DNA from: Acephala macrosclerotiorum
Taxonomy: Eukaryota; Ascomycota; Leotiomycetes; Helotiales; Mollisiaceae
Length of the DNA: 64,000 bases
Direction: 5' to 3'
Assembly: GCA_014904845.1 (NCBI GenBank)
Contig: MU119247.1
Span: 186,001 to 250,000 of the forward strand
Shown: one piece after another, positions 10,503 through 21,900 of the stretch
Numbering within the stretch: position 1 is the first letter of the stretch
Layout of the letters: each line of letters opens with the position of its first letter
Made by a program: the position numbers and the translations under genes
Notes under the pieces: generated by a model
Told to the model about the DNA's origin: nothing
Database searches by the model: none
The model's input: the letters and a program-made list of their open reading frames with translations, nothing else

Positions 10503-11277
10503 TTATTTAAACTCTTTTTTTGCTCCGCTTTCCATCCCCTTTAATATCTTCCATTCAATACTGTACCAAGAAATGAAATAACTTGTAAGGCCGAACAACA
10601 AAGAAATTGCAAGGCAAACAGCAGTCACCATCTCATCTCCCCAATGCCCAGCATATCGAGCTGCATTGAAGACCGTAATGGATATCCCCACGAGTATTGC
10701 TACAATGCTGCCCCCTACAAGCATGGTTGGGATCTGCCACGCGAAGCATTGAAGTCGGCTTGATTGTGGTACTTGAGGGCATAGTGTCCCTGACTTCTGC
10801 CCAGTGATCGTGGACACCAGGATGTCTGTGTAGTTTGGATGAAGATTCGCCCGACCAAGGGCGATTGACTGCTGCGCTGATATACCTAGTGCGAGGAGTG
10901 CACTAACCAGGGCATAAAGCATCGCAACCTTCGCAGTGTATGGAGGTATCGGAAACCAGGACCATGACAACAGACTGGCAACAAGTGATCCGACGAGAGC
11001 GCTCTGTTTGGTGAAGTCATTCATCTGTGGTGCAGGAACAAAGTCTGATACTTACTGCCACTGCAACTGTGTCAAGCTCTCGTTGTTTGCTCATGATGAA
11101 GTGCCTGATCATTGTGCCTTGCTCTGGTTGAGGAGTTTTCAAAATGTGCTGGAACGTCATGTGTGAAGCGTGCCACGGTGAATATCCAAATATCAGGCCA
11201 ACCCAAGCGATTTCCGTAACGTTCGAAACAGCCCTTTTCAAGCACAAGGCAATTGAGCTCAGGAAACCTACAGCCAT
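10503..11277 (-). CDS. Multi-pass membrane protein of unknown function
   Basis: Two minus-strand exons, 11277-11056 and 11024-10503 (247 residues as modelled), are joined by an unusually short 31-nt GT-AG intron. Four or five hydrophobic segments are visible: SALVGSLVASLLSW, AMLYALVSALLALGI, TMLVGGSIVAILVGIS, TAVCLAISLLFGLTSYFI, and a weaker one near ITEIAWVGLIFGY-like sequence at the N-terminus. The C-terminus is basic. The N-terminus is uncertain: the frame is open upstream, and a donor (gtaagg near 11425) with acceptors at about 11340-11330 suggest an extra 5' exon reading RLTYNRDLAEYESSAALV. I do not recognise the family. It is divergent from the possible papain-fold gene at 11875, and the two may share a promoter. 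The AT island begins right after its stop codon. Confidence 0.6.
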
Positions 11278-11874
11278 TTCGAGATGTTCCTGGTGTATAT
11301 CGACTATGTGAACTGGTGGTATTGTCGGTGCCCGTTCTGCAATACTAAGTGACGGAAGAAGAGCTCGAGTATGATCGCAGATGAGCCTTGTATACCTGCA
11401 GCGGGCGCTGTGACCGTGGTAATACCTTACAACCAAGGCAGCACTGCTTTCGTACTCAGCAAGGTCGCGATTATATGTTAACCTATGAAAGTTCAGGGCT
11501 GATAATGTGCAGAAGTCAACATGCAGGCATGGCCAGACATTGGGTCGCACGAAGACGCCACAAAGGCGAAATCGACTCTGCCTTGCGCCTCTCACCACCA
11601 TAGAAAGTCATATTTAAGGCTATAAGGCAAGGCCCGCATATGCTCAGCCTCGCATAGATGCCCAATGCCCAGTAACTTCCCGACACGCGCGAATCCGATA
11701 GGGCTGGAGCGTGCCAGCGTGTCAATCGGTCTCCACATGTGTCCTCCCGTTTCCAGCCCCTGCTGCCTTACAGCCGTGCATCGCGCTCCTCTGCATCTTA
11801 TTTTATCTGCCCAGGCTCGAGAACAGTACCATGGCCCACAACTTTTCCGACTCTCCTCCCGAAGCCTAGAAAAT

Positions 11875-13153
11875 ATGGAACGACCGTCTTTCAAGCCTCG
11901 CCATATTACCATCTACACCGTTCCTGCAGGTACCCCCATAACCAAGAAGAAAGTGATGTATCTGGGAGCGCGTATTCCCTCTGCCACAATCGACCACTGG
12001 GGAATCTACATCGAGACCGAGGAAGATTTTGAAACCCGCAACGGTCTATGCGTCGAGCTTGACCGCACCCCAGAAGGAGGAATTTGGGCGCATAGTAGGA
12101 CAAGACGTGAGCGTGAGGAGACCGAACCGCAAAAAGGTATCAAATACCATGCTACAGGGATCTTCACGTCTTGGGAAGACGACAGAATCGTTCGATTGGG
12201 TACGTTGTAACTTCTCCCTTGCTCGCCCAACGTGGATAAATCTAACATTTAGACTAGCCGAGGACATTTGCAAAGACCACATGTTCGAGAAATATCAGTT
12301 CCTGCATGGAAATTGCCAGACGCTGGTCAATCTCCTCGTTCAAAAAATAGCAAATGGCCAACCATACATTCCGAGAAAAACTGCCTCGCACTTGTTTGGG
12401 CAAGGACCTTCCAAGAAGAATTTGGTAGATGTCTGGGAAGCCGACAAGGCTCATGCCGAGACACTCAGTCTGTCTGTTCAAACACCGGCTGCCCAGAGCA
12501 TTACATGGGGCATCCAGCAGCCTGCAACTCCGATAGAGCAGACGTTCCTAATTGGAAAGTCAAATCTGGGCGATGAATTGGACTTCTCAGAGGTAAAAGT
12601 TCGAAATGAGCCATTGACCCTGGAGGAACAGCGATGGAACGCTTACTACTTGTCAAATCGACTAGGCGCAGAAAGCGAACAACTTCCACAACAATCTGCA
12701 CTGTACGGACCGAGCTCAGTGCCCTACTCGGACTTGGATCACCAAGACAAAGTGGCAGCGTTCAAAGCCAGCAGCGAGGATCATTTTAACGAGGTCTTCA
12801 GACAGGCAAGGGGCTTTCATACTCGTGCAGAAGGTCTGGCTGCGTACGAGAGTCCAAAAATCAACCCAGCGAGACTCGAGGAAAAGAAGAGCCGCCTTGC
12901 AGACCTGAATACTCAGTACCTGCGCTCAAAGAGAAAGGCCATAGTAGCAAAGACGAGCCAGTCTGGTCGTTTGGCTGAGATGAAGGCAGTCGGTCAATAC
13001 CATGAGCCAACTTCCGAGGAAGTGCAACAGTGCCTCGAATCGTGGGCCCAGAATGATGAGCAGGAGGATAATCCAGAAATCGTCGATCATGGACAACAAT
13101 TCTCGGATGAACCGCATGCAGAACACGCTTGGCGACTTAATCCATCGCAGTGA
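11875..13153 (+). CDS. Hypothetical protein with possible LRAT/NlpC-like (papain-fold) N-terminal domain
   Basis: Exons 11875-12199 and 12258-13153 give 406 residues. The start is the first in-frame ATG of the conserved part. The first 160 residues carry DHWGIYIE (about 42-49), CVELDRTPEG, KGIKYHATG, DRIVRL and then KYQFLHGNCQTLVNLL. A His in a 'HWGIY' strand followed about 90 residues later by a Cys starting a helix (NCQTLV) is the circularly permuted arrangement of LRAT/NlpC-P60-like thiol enzymes. This is an inference from motif order only. The C-terminal 240 residues are charged, helical and low in conservation signal, perhaps coiled-coil around RLEEKKSRLADLNTQYLRSK. The function is unknown: a hydrolase or acyltransferase is possible. 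The gene sits between two RIP islands and is divergent from a membrane-protein gene. Confidence 0.65.
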
Positions 13154-13769
13154 TGGTGATCACACAAGCTGGGATGGTAGCAATAGCCCACCCAAAAGGT
13201 GGGCTTCGCTTTCTCCAATACGCTAGTATGTTCCAAAGATTGAGCCGTTTTCAAAAATACGTCCGGTATACATGAGACTTATGGGTGGTCTACCGAGACT
13301 TATGTGCCGGAAGACTCTGTCCTGAAGGGGCAAAGTCCGCTGGCGAGATTTCCCTTTGCGATCTTGGCCCAACCGGGTAGTACGATGTTAACCATTTCAA
13401 CGCTACTTTCGCCGAAGAGTCAGCTTATCTATTGTCTTCCCACTGAGCATAGAGTTCCAAAAAAACTCTTACGCCATACTTTTACCAGTGACAGTACCCA
13501 GATACTTCAAAAAGAATGTATCGAGGATATTGTTGGAAGCCACATGTGTAGCAAAAACATATGATTAAGGGAAACGTATCACAACTGACCACCTATCCTC
13601 CCTTAGCTTCCTTCTTAAGCTTCCATCAACACCCTTCTCCACCTTCTTCTTGAAACCCCCATCTTCTTCTCGCCCCCTTTCACCTTTCTCCCAGTCCTCC
13701 TCCTCCTGCTCCTAGGATAATTAATTAGACTTTCTCCTCCAACAAAAATTGCAATATTATAAACTTCAC
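13154..13769. other. Intergenic, nothing recognised
   Basis: Downstream region of the papain-fold-like gene. A CT-rich stretch (about 13600-13720) precedes the AT island. The 86-residue frame at 13304-13564 has no motif. Confidence 0.35.
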
Positions 13770-14690
13770 CTCCGATTAGCGCACTATTAAACTTTTTAAT
13801 ATTATTATTTGTAATAATAAATATAAAATAATTATTAAATAATTAAAAAATAAAAAAATATTTTTAATTAAAATTAATTTAATATAATTATATAATATTT
13901 TTTTAATTATAATTTAAAATAAAATATTAATTTTATTAATATTTTATAATTTAAAAAAAATCCGTTTAATAATTAATTAAACGAATTTTTTTATTTAATA
14001 TATATTTTATTTCATAATTTTTTTTTAAAATTATATAATTATAAAAATATTTAATATTTAAAAGTTTTATAATTATATTTTATTAATTTATATAATAATT
14101 TAATATAAAATAATATTACGTTTTTAAATATTATTAAATTATAAAAATTAAATTTTAACGTTTTTTTAATTTTTAAATTTTTTTAAAAATTAATTAAAAA
14201 ATTTATTTATTTATTATATAAAATAAAATCGTTTATAAATTTAAAAAAAATATTATATAAATAAATAAATAAATAAATATATATAATATAAATAAAAATT
14301 ACGTGCGTAATACGAATTATATATAAAAAATTTTATAATAAAAAATAATAATTATTTAATAAAATTTTTTAAAATTTTTTAATTAAATATATTAATAATT
14401 AATATTTATAAAATTTAAATTAATATATATATTAAATTTAATAATTTTAAAAATATTATTTAATTATAAATTAATTTATTATATTTATAATTAAATTATA
14501 TATAATAATATTAATAATAAAATTTAAAATTAATAAATATTTATTAAATTTATTTTTATATTTAATATAATTATAAATAAAAATATAATTTAAAATTTTA
14601 TATTTAAAATTATAATTATTTACAAAAATATTAATATTTTAATAAAATTAAAAATAAGTAATTATTTAATTTATAAGCGTTTTATTTGAC
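13770..14690. repeat. RIP-like AT-rich island
   Basis: About 920 bases of nearly pure A/T. The few C and G bases are mostly CpG. At about 14300-14316 the string TTACGTGCGTAATACG resembles the TCACGTGCGTAATACG core of the 135-bp repeat at 46321/49536, so part of this island may be a further, more decayed copy of that element. Confidence 0.7.
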
Positions 14691-14974
14691 GTTTCCTTTT
14701 AAGAGGAAGTAAGTTAACGCCCAGGGAAAAAGCACGGCTGGAAAGGTAAAAAACCGCTCTCGGTTATAACTGCTCTTCTACGAGAATCGTGCTGCTTTTA
14801 TGAACAAGCATCGCCGCCTCTACAGCCCAACTGTGGCTGAATAGTGCCGCCTTATAATCAGGCCATTAGAAGTCAGCAGCAAATATTCACGATGACTTTG
14901 AAGGACTGCGGTTCACATTGAGACAACGGAGCGCAACCTCCTCGTTGCTATATAACCCGGCATTGATCACAACG

Positions 14975-16867
14975 ATGCGACTTCTTCGATGCAGCCTCAC
15001 TGTTGACGACGAGAATTGGATCCCGACCATAGAGGAATTCTCCACTGACATTCCGCCATATGCCATTCTTTCTCACCGCTGGGGCAAACCAAATGACGAG
15101 GTCTCATTCAATGATCTGGACAGAGGCCTTGATGTGTCGCATAAGCCAGGTTATCGGAAGTTACGACGATGCTGCGAGCTTGCTTTTCAGGCTGGTCTAA
15201 AATTTGCCTGGATTGATACATGCTGCATTGACAAGAGAAGTAGCGCAGAGCTTTCGGAGGCCATCAATTCCACGTTCAAGTGGTACTCGAACTCGGCGCT
15301 TTGCTATGCATACCTGGACGATGTCATCACGGAGGAAACTCCTGCGAACCACGCGATGGAGAAATCTTCGTTTCGAGCCAGTAAATGGTGGACACGCGGA
15401 TGGACTTTGCAGGAACTGATCGCACCTGGATCTGTTTTGTTCTTCGATCAAAATTGGAAGCCCATAGAGACGCGAAACAGGCTGGCTTGGCTTGTGCGTG
15501 AAATTACCAGCATCGAGATCGAAGTGTTGAGAGAAGATTACAATTGGCTTGGTCACCGGACCAGTGTGGCACAGAAGATGTCATGGGCAGCTCGCCGGCA
15601 GACTACAAGACAAGAAGATCGAGCGTATTCCCTTATGGGATTATTTGGTGTCAATATGCCTCTTCTGTACGGCGAAGGACGTCGAGCCTTCATTCGCCTG
15701 CAGGAGGAGATCATGCGGACGACTGCTGATCAATCGCTGTTTGCTTGGCGTGGTGGTGTTGCCTTTCGAGGACTCTTGGCTGCTTCAGTAGAGCAATTCG
15801 CTGATTGTGGTCACATTGTCTCTGTCGACTATAACAAATACGTGGCCCAATTCCAAAATAAGGATCCTGTCCCCAATTTCTCGCAGACTAACTACGGAAC
15901 GCAAATTCAACTACCTATGCAAGCTCATAAGATTAGACCATCCATCCATCGAGCATTTATTGCGTGCACTACACAAGATCGATACCCTCCCAAGACTCAG
16001 GAAGACTTCTGCTCTGTGATTTTAAGAAGCCAATCCGGTGTCGAAGTACATACCTACCATCGGATGGATCTTCCCACTGAAGCCATGGATGCCAGCTGGT
16101 GGTCCAGTTGGCGGAAACTCGAGATCAAAGACCTTTTTGTGTCTAGCCTATACTCAGACTCCTATGGCTATCAGAAACTGGCCAACAAAATCGTCAGAGA
16201 AGTTGACTTTCACTTAGCCGTGTCAAAAGAGCATGGCCATGCCAACTTTATCCCACTCTATGATTCCATTTCAGCCATCAGTGGGGCCACCACGATCAGC
16301 TTCGAGACAGACCGATTCACGGCTCGATTTCCAGCAGATAAGGCTGACGCTTTCATGGCCCTCCACGTCGGCTCTGCCAGAATCCAAGGACTACAGGACG
16401 ATCAGAGCTCAGTTCTCCGATTCACCTTCAACTTCTTCGTACTCTGTGGCATATGTAAGGGAGTACTATGGACAGACGTGCTTATCCACCCAGGCGTCGA
16501 AACAGCCGAAGGCGTTTATAACGCCTACAAGTTGTCAACCGACCTCGGAGACAACGTACGCTCGGCAGCTCGTACTTCAACAGAAAAAGAGCTTCGACAG
16601 TTGCTTTCCCCACCAGATATCCACGCCTTACTACGTAGAAACCAGTCCTTTTTGTCAACAGAAACCCTGCACCACCGTGTGCCGAATGCGAAATTCGGGG
16701 TCCACATCGCGGTCGATTCCTCAGCGAGTGCTACTTCTCAGGACAGATATCGCGCGCTTGTCACTATCGAATGGAATTCCTTCCTTGTTGCGGGAGCCCT
16801 GTACCGCGAAGCAGTCCCTTCAATACCGCAGGGTACCTGCGAACTTCATCACAAAGCTAGTGTCTAA
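14975..16867 (+). CDS. Heterokaryon-incompatibility (HET) domain protein
   Basis: A single exon of 630 residues. Start chosen at MRLLRC, the usual first residues of HET proteins, rather than the upstream ATG of the open frame at 14918. The HET domain (about residues 25-175) shows PPYAILSHRWG, KFAWIDTCCIDKRSSAELSE, AINSTFKWYSNSALCYAYLD and WWTRGWTLQELIAPG. It is followed by RQEDRAYSLMGLFGVNMPLL and YGEGRRAFIRLQEEIM, the continuation usual for this class (DUF8212-type). Known of the family: non-self recognition and programmed cell death after hyphal fusion; many members have no assigned role. The gene is intact although flanked by RIP islands and by a truncated HET fragment in opposite orientation 140 bases beyond its stop. 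Confidence 0.9.
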   Translation: MRLLRCSLTVDDENWIPTIEEFSTDIPPYAILSHRWGKPNDEVSFNDLDRGLDVSHKPGYRKLRRCCELAFQAGLKFAWIDTCCIDKRSSAELSEAINSTFKWYSNSALCYAYLDDVITEETPANHAMEKSSFRASKWWTRGWTLQELIAPGSVLFFDQNWKPIETRNRLAWLVREITSIEIEVLREDYNWLGHRTSVAQKMSWAARRQTTRQEDRAYSLMGLFGVNMPLLYGEGRRAFIRLQEEIMRTTADQSLFAWRGGVAFRGLLAASVEQFADCGHIVSVDYNKYVAQFQNKDPVPNFSQTNYGTQIQLPMQAHKIRPSIHRAFIACTTQDRYPPKTQEDFCSVILRSQSGVEVHTYHRMDLPTEAMDASWWSSWRKLEIKDLFVSSLYSDSYGYQKLANKIVREVDFHLAVSKEHGHANFIPLYDSISAISGATTISFETDRFTARFPADKADAFMALHVGSARIQGLQDDQSSVLRFTFNFFVLCGICKGVLWTDVLIHPGVETAEGVYNAYKLSTDLGDNVRSAARTSTEKELRQLLSPPDIHALLRRNQSFLSTETLHHRVPNAKFGVHIAVDSSASATSQDRYRALVTIEWNSFLVAGALYREAVPSIPQGTCELHHKASV

Positions 16868-17009
16868 ATGAGGCAAGGTGTCGTGTTATCTTGAGATTTC
16901 TAATAGCTTGGCTAATTGCGTCCAGCCCGGGGGTCAGGTCTGTCATACTAGCATCACATTGAAAGGCACGCGGATGAAACTCTTCGTATTCGAATGTAAT
17001 ATTTTGGTT

Positions 17010-17351
17010 CTATATTACTCCACGCCAACTCGCCTTTCCCTGTAGCCCCTCGGTCTTAGTTACATTATGGTACCAGCGAAATATAGAGTTGATAGCCCGT
17101 GGGAGCGAAGTGTTATTCGTGTCCATCCAAAAGTATTTCAAACCGTCACGTCTTGTTTTTTCTCCGCAGAACAGGATCTTATCATAGCTAGCCTTACTCT
17201 TCGCAGTATCACCTATCAGGTCTCCGAATGTGACCTCTTCCGCAGCCGCTCCTAATGTGTGCGAAAGGATAGCATATTCGGGAATATTGTCGTCAACGAA
17301 GTCCTCCGTCAGGCTGAGCTGTCCAGACATGTTGTGTTGCAGAAGACGCAT
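17010..17351 (-). pseudogene. Truncated HET-domain gene
   Basis: A minus-strand frame of 113 residues starts MRLLQHNMSGQLSLTEDF and contains PEYAILSHTLG, EEVTFGDLI, ILFCGEKTRRDGLKYFWMDT and AINSIFRWYHNVTKT. These are HET motifs in the right order. The CCIDK segment expected between the DT and AINS elements is missing (about 10 residues), and the frame ends right after FRWY, where a full domain would continue for another 60 or more residues. It is thus the 5' remnant of a second HET gene, unlike the neighbouring HET gene in sequence and orientation. It might still be transcribed from its own promoter, but a working domain is unlikely. Confidence 0.7.
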
Positions 17352-17639
17352 TAGTCAGACCAGATTATGGAGAGGACCAGGAAAATGATTCGCAGTGGGT
17401 GTTTGTCGCAGAGTCGGCATGCGCGTGAAGTCATTTGTTGAGTTGGGATAAAGGTTGAATCCAGGCGGCGCCTATATGGACTCAGTTAAACGGCAGCCTC
17501 GTGGCAATCGTGACATCATTCTGCATCGCTGCAAGTACGCAAAGCTTGCCAACAGCTCAGCAAGCTGCCACAGGAGGTCTTGATTGTTTATCTCGACTAT
17601 TCGAAACTTATATGCAAATAGAATTATATTATTTTGTAT
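17352..17639. other. Intergenic, upstream of HET fragment
   Basis: Normal-composition DNA of about 290 bases that ends abruptly where the large AT-rich island begins. No gene or repeat is recognised. Confidence 0.35.
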
Positions 17640-17777
17640 AAAGATATTTATAATTTAGTCGAATATTTAATTATACTACGGGACTTTCGCCTTCCAAAGA
17701 TGTCAAGTAATATAAGTATTACTTCGATCCTTTTCCAAATACGCTTTTATATATTTATTTGATTTTTTTTTTAAATT

Positions 17778-17874
17778 TTAAAATAAATAAAATAAATAAA
17801 ATAAATAAAATAAATAAAATAAATAAAATAAATAAAATAAATAAAATAAATAAAATAAATAAAATAAATAAAAC
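17778..17874 (+). repeat. Minisatellite with 9-base unit AAAATAAAT
   Basis: About ten nearly perfect tandem copies of a nine-base A/T unit near the left edge of the RIP island. Confidence 0.85.
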
Positions 17875-18221
17875 TTTTTTTTAATTATTTATAAAACGTT
17901 TAAATTAAAAATTAAAATAAAAATTAATATTAATATTAATTAAAAAAAATTTTATTATTTTATTATTTTATAATTTTTATAATTATTTAAAATAAAAAAT
18001 TTAATTTTAAAACGTCGTAATAAAAATTGTAAATTTTTTAATTTTTTAAACTTAGTATTTTTCGAAATAAATAATAATAAATTTTTAATTTATTTTAATT
18101 TCGAAAAAATAAAAAGTTTATAATATTATATTATTAAAAAATATTTATTTAAATAAAAAAAAATAAAAAACGTATATAAAACTTTTAATTTTTAATATAC
18201 GTATAAAATAATTCGTTTTTT

Positions 18222-18325
18222 AAAAATTATATAAAAGTCGAAAATTATAATTTTAATTTTAGTATAATTAAATTAATTTTAATACAATTTAATATTACAC
18301 GTAATTATTATATTAATATTATATT
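18222..18325 (+). repeat. Conserved repeat module, heavily decayed copy
   Basis: Aligned with 25782-25880, this stretch is the same sequence with nearly all non-CpG cytosines turned to T and the matching guanines to A: GCGCAGTTGGGCTAGTCCC there corresponds to GTATAATTAAATTAATTTT here. The match extends upstream to about 18130 (25690 in the other copy). Confidence 0.65.
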
Positions 18326-18741
18326 TATATTAATAATTTTTTTTTTATAAAATGCGATTAATTTAAACAAATTAATTAAATATTTTTTTTTATTATAAAT
18401 TATTATTACGTAAAATTTATTAATATTTTAATATAAAAATTATATAAAAATTATATAATAAAACTTTAAAAATAATACTAATAAATTAGCGCTATTTTTA
18501 AAGTTTATTAAAATTTATAAATATTAAATTTAAAATATTTTTTTTATTTTTAATTTTATAAATTAAATAATTATAATATTAAAAATATTATATAAAATAT
18601 TTTTTTTAAATTAATAATTATTTTTAATAAATTATATCGTTAAAAAATTTAAAATTATTAATAATATTATTATTTTAATTAAAAATTTTAATATTAATAT
18701 AATCGTTTTTATTTTATTAATAATATCGAAATAAATATTAT

Positions 18742-18947
18742 ATAATATTTACGTGCGATTCGAATTTATATATAGTTAATATTGTTTTATTTTTATTTCC
18801 GAAGTAAAACTTTTATATTTCGAATTTCGCTTTTTAAATAGTTTAATAATTAATAATTATTACGCATATTAAAATCTTAAAAAAAAGTTTTACGTGCGTT
18901 TATATTAATTTATTAATAAACTCGGTATTTCTAATATAATATTAATA
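18742..18947. repeat. Left LTR of decayed retrotransposon
   Basis: Contains TTTACGTGCGATTCGAATTT at its start and ends in AATATAATATTAATA. It pairs with 24631-24837 in direct orientation. It retains somewhat more G and C than the right copy. Confidence 0.65.
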
Positions 18948-21900
18948 CTAATTAGTAATTGTTTTTAATTACGAATTAATAAAAATTTATTAAAAAAAAC
19001 GAAATATAATAAACTAAAAGTATTAATAAGTTTATTATAAAAAATACTAAAAAATCTCGATTAAATATCGTTAAATATTATTAAATTATAAAAGGATTTT
19101 ATTATTTTTTTTTATAAAAACGAGATTAAAGTATTTAATTGTTTTTCGAGAACTTAAAAAAATCAATTATAAAAAAATTCGTACTTTTAAATAATTAATT
19201 CAAATTTACGTTTATTATGTAAAATAATATTATTTTACGAAAAACTCGATCAAATAACTAATTAAATTATTATATTTATTATTTAATTTTAAGTACTATA
19301 TTAAATCGATACTATTTTTTATTTTTTATTTTAATTATATTTATACTTTATAACCCCGAATTAATCGATCGAATAATACACTAATAATAAACTACGATCA
19401 TATGAAACTCTTACAAACTACTATTAAAAAACGCCTTATAAAAACGTTTATCGCAAATACTCAATTAAACGTTTAATTAAACGTTTATCGAAAATATTTA
19501 TTCTTTGAAAACGCTTATTCGTTTTTATACTCGTTTTTATGTTCGTTTTTATATTTACTTTTTTTATTCGCTCTTAATATTTACTTTTAATAAAACGTTT
19601 AAAATCGCTTATAAAATTATTTTTATTTTTTAAAAATAATATTTAAAAAAATAAAATATAATATTAAAAAAAAAATATAAAATTTATTAATTAATATATT
19701 TATCGTATTTAATATTATATACTATAAACAAAACGAATATACGAATTATATTATATAAAAATATTTTAAAAATAACTTTAAAAAATAAATAAAAAATACG
19801 TTTTTTAAAAAAATATTAATTTTTATTCGAGAATTACGAGATATTTTATATAAACGAAAAATATAATTATCGAAAAACGAAAAACGAATCGCAAAAATAC
19901 TCGAAAAAATTATTATAAACGAAAAAAAATATTATAAATAAATTAAAAAAAAATGTAATAAATTAATTAGTAAATAAAAGTAAATTTTATAATTATTTTA
20001 AATAAAATCCGAATAATATTTAAAATAAAATCGCTCGAAATAATACTACTTTTTAAAATAATTTATTTTTACGATTATAACGTTTTTAAATTTTAAATAT
20101 TTTAAATATTTAATATTACGAAATTCGAATTTCAAATATATAATATTAAAATATATAATTTTTAAATACTCAATTTTTAAATCGATAATTTTATTAAATA
20201 ATATATTAATAAAATAATTTATAAAATTAAAAAAATATAAATTTTAATTAAAACGTTTAATTAAATAATAATTTTTAATTTTTATAAAATATATTAATAA
20301 TAATAAAAAATACAATAGAAAATTATTTAATATTTTTAACGTTAAATTATAAATTTTTTACGATTATTATTTTAAAATTAAATTATTAAAAAATTAATAC
20401 GATAAAACATTTTTTATTATATTTAAAAATCGTACGAGTTTATTTTATTATAATAAGATCGTAAAAAAAAATTATTACTTTATAATAATAATAAATATAA
20501 TTCGAATATATTTTAAAACGAATAAAAATCGATAATTGTATATATTTTTATAAAAAAAAACGATATTATTACGAATTATTATTATTAATTAATCGAAAAC
20601 GAAATTAAAATATTTTTAATTATTTTTTAATTAATTTTAATAAATTTAATATGGTTTATTAAGCGAATATTATATAAAGTACAGTTTTCGAAATTAAATT
20701 ATTAACGTTTATAAAAATATTAAAATGTATAATTTTATATTTTATAAATTTATAAATACGTTTAAAAGCGTTTACGTCGAATTATAATTTGCGATTAATA
20801 TTACGATACGTTTACAAAAAGCGTAATAATATAATAATAATATTAATTACAATTTTTAAAAAAATTAAAAAAATTATAATAAAATCGATTAAAATTAAAT
20901 CGATTAAATATATAAAAAACGCGATAAAAAACGTAAATACGAATTAATTTTAATTTTTTAATTTTTTTCATTCGATAAAAAAAAATAAAAAACTATTTAA
21001 AAATAATAATAATTATTATACGAATCGTAATTATTAAAAGAAATTTTATTAAAAAAAATATTATATTTATAATAAATTAAATTATTAATCAATGAAATAT
21101 ATAATAAAAAAATAATAATAAATATATTTAATATATTATTAATAGTGACGTTATAATAATTTATTATTAAAAATTTTTTATTAAGTACAAAAATTTAAAA
21201 AACTTTTTAAAAAATAATAAAATCGAAAAAATTAATTAATTATTAATAAATATAAAAATAAAAAACGTAAATAAAATTTATTTTATTAAATTTAAAAAAA
21301 TTAATAATATTTAAATAATAACTATTTTAAATAATTAATTTATATATTATACCGTTATAAAAAAAATATATTTAATTTATTATTATAATAATTCGATAAA
21401 AGTTTAATATTTATATTTAAAAATTAATATTCGTTTAAAGTTTTTTAAAGGATTATATTAAATAGTAAAATTATAAAAATATTAATTATCGATTAATTAC
21501 AATTTCGAGTATTAAAAAAAATTAATAATAGAATTTAATTAAATATATTAACAATTAGCGCTTATAAAATCCGATTCTACAAAAATACAACGTTATTATA
21601 AAAAATAATTTAAATTAATATACTTTTGAGCGTTATTATATTTTATATCGTTTTTATAAATATATTATTTTTATTTTATATTTAAAATATAAATAAAATA
21701 AAAATAAAAATTGATAATTTTAAAAACGTTTTAATTTAAAAAAAAAAAAATTATTTTAATCGTAAAAAAATAAAACTACTTATAAATATTATTATACTAA
21801 TAAAAAAAAAATTTAATTATTTTATTATTATTAATATTTTATATTTAAATGAAAACCCGATTTTATAAATAATAAATTTAATAATAATATTTTAAATAAT

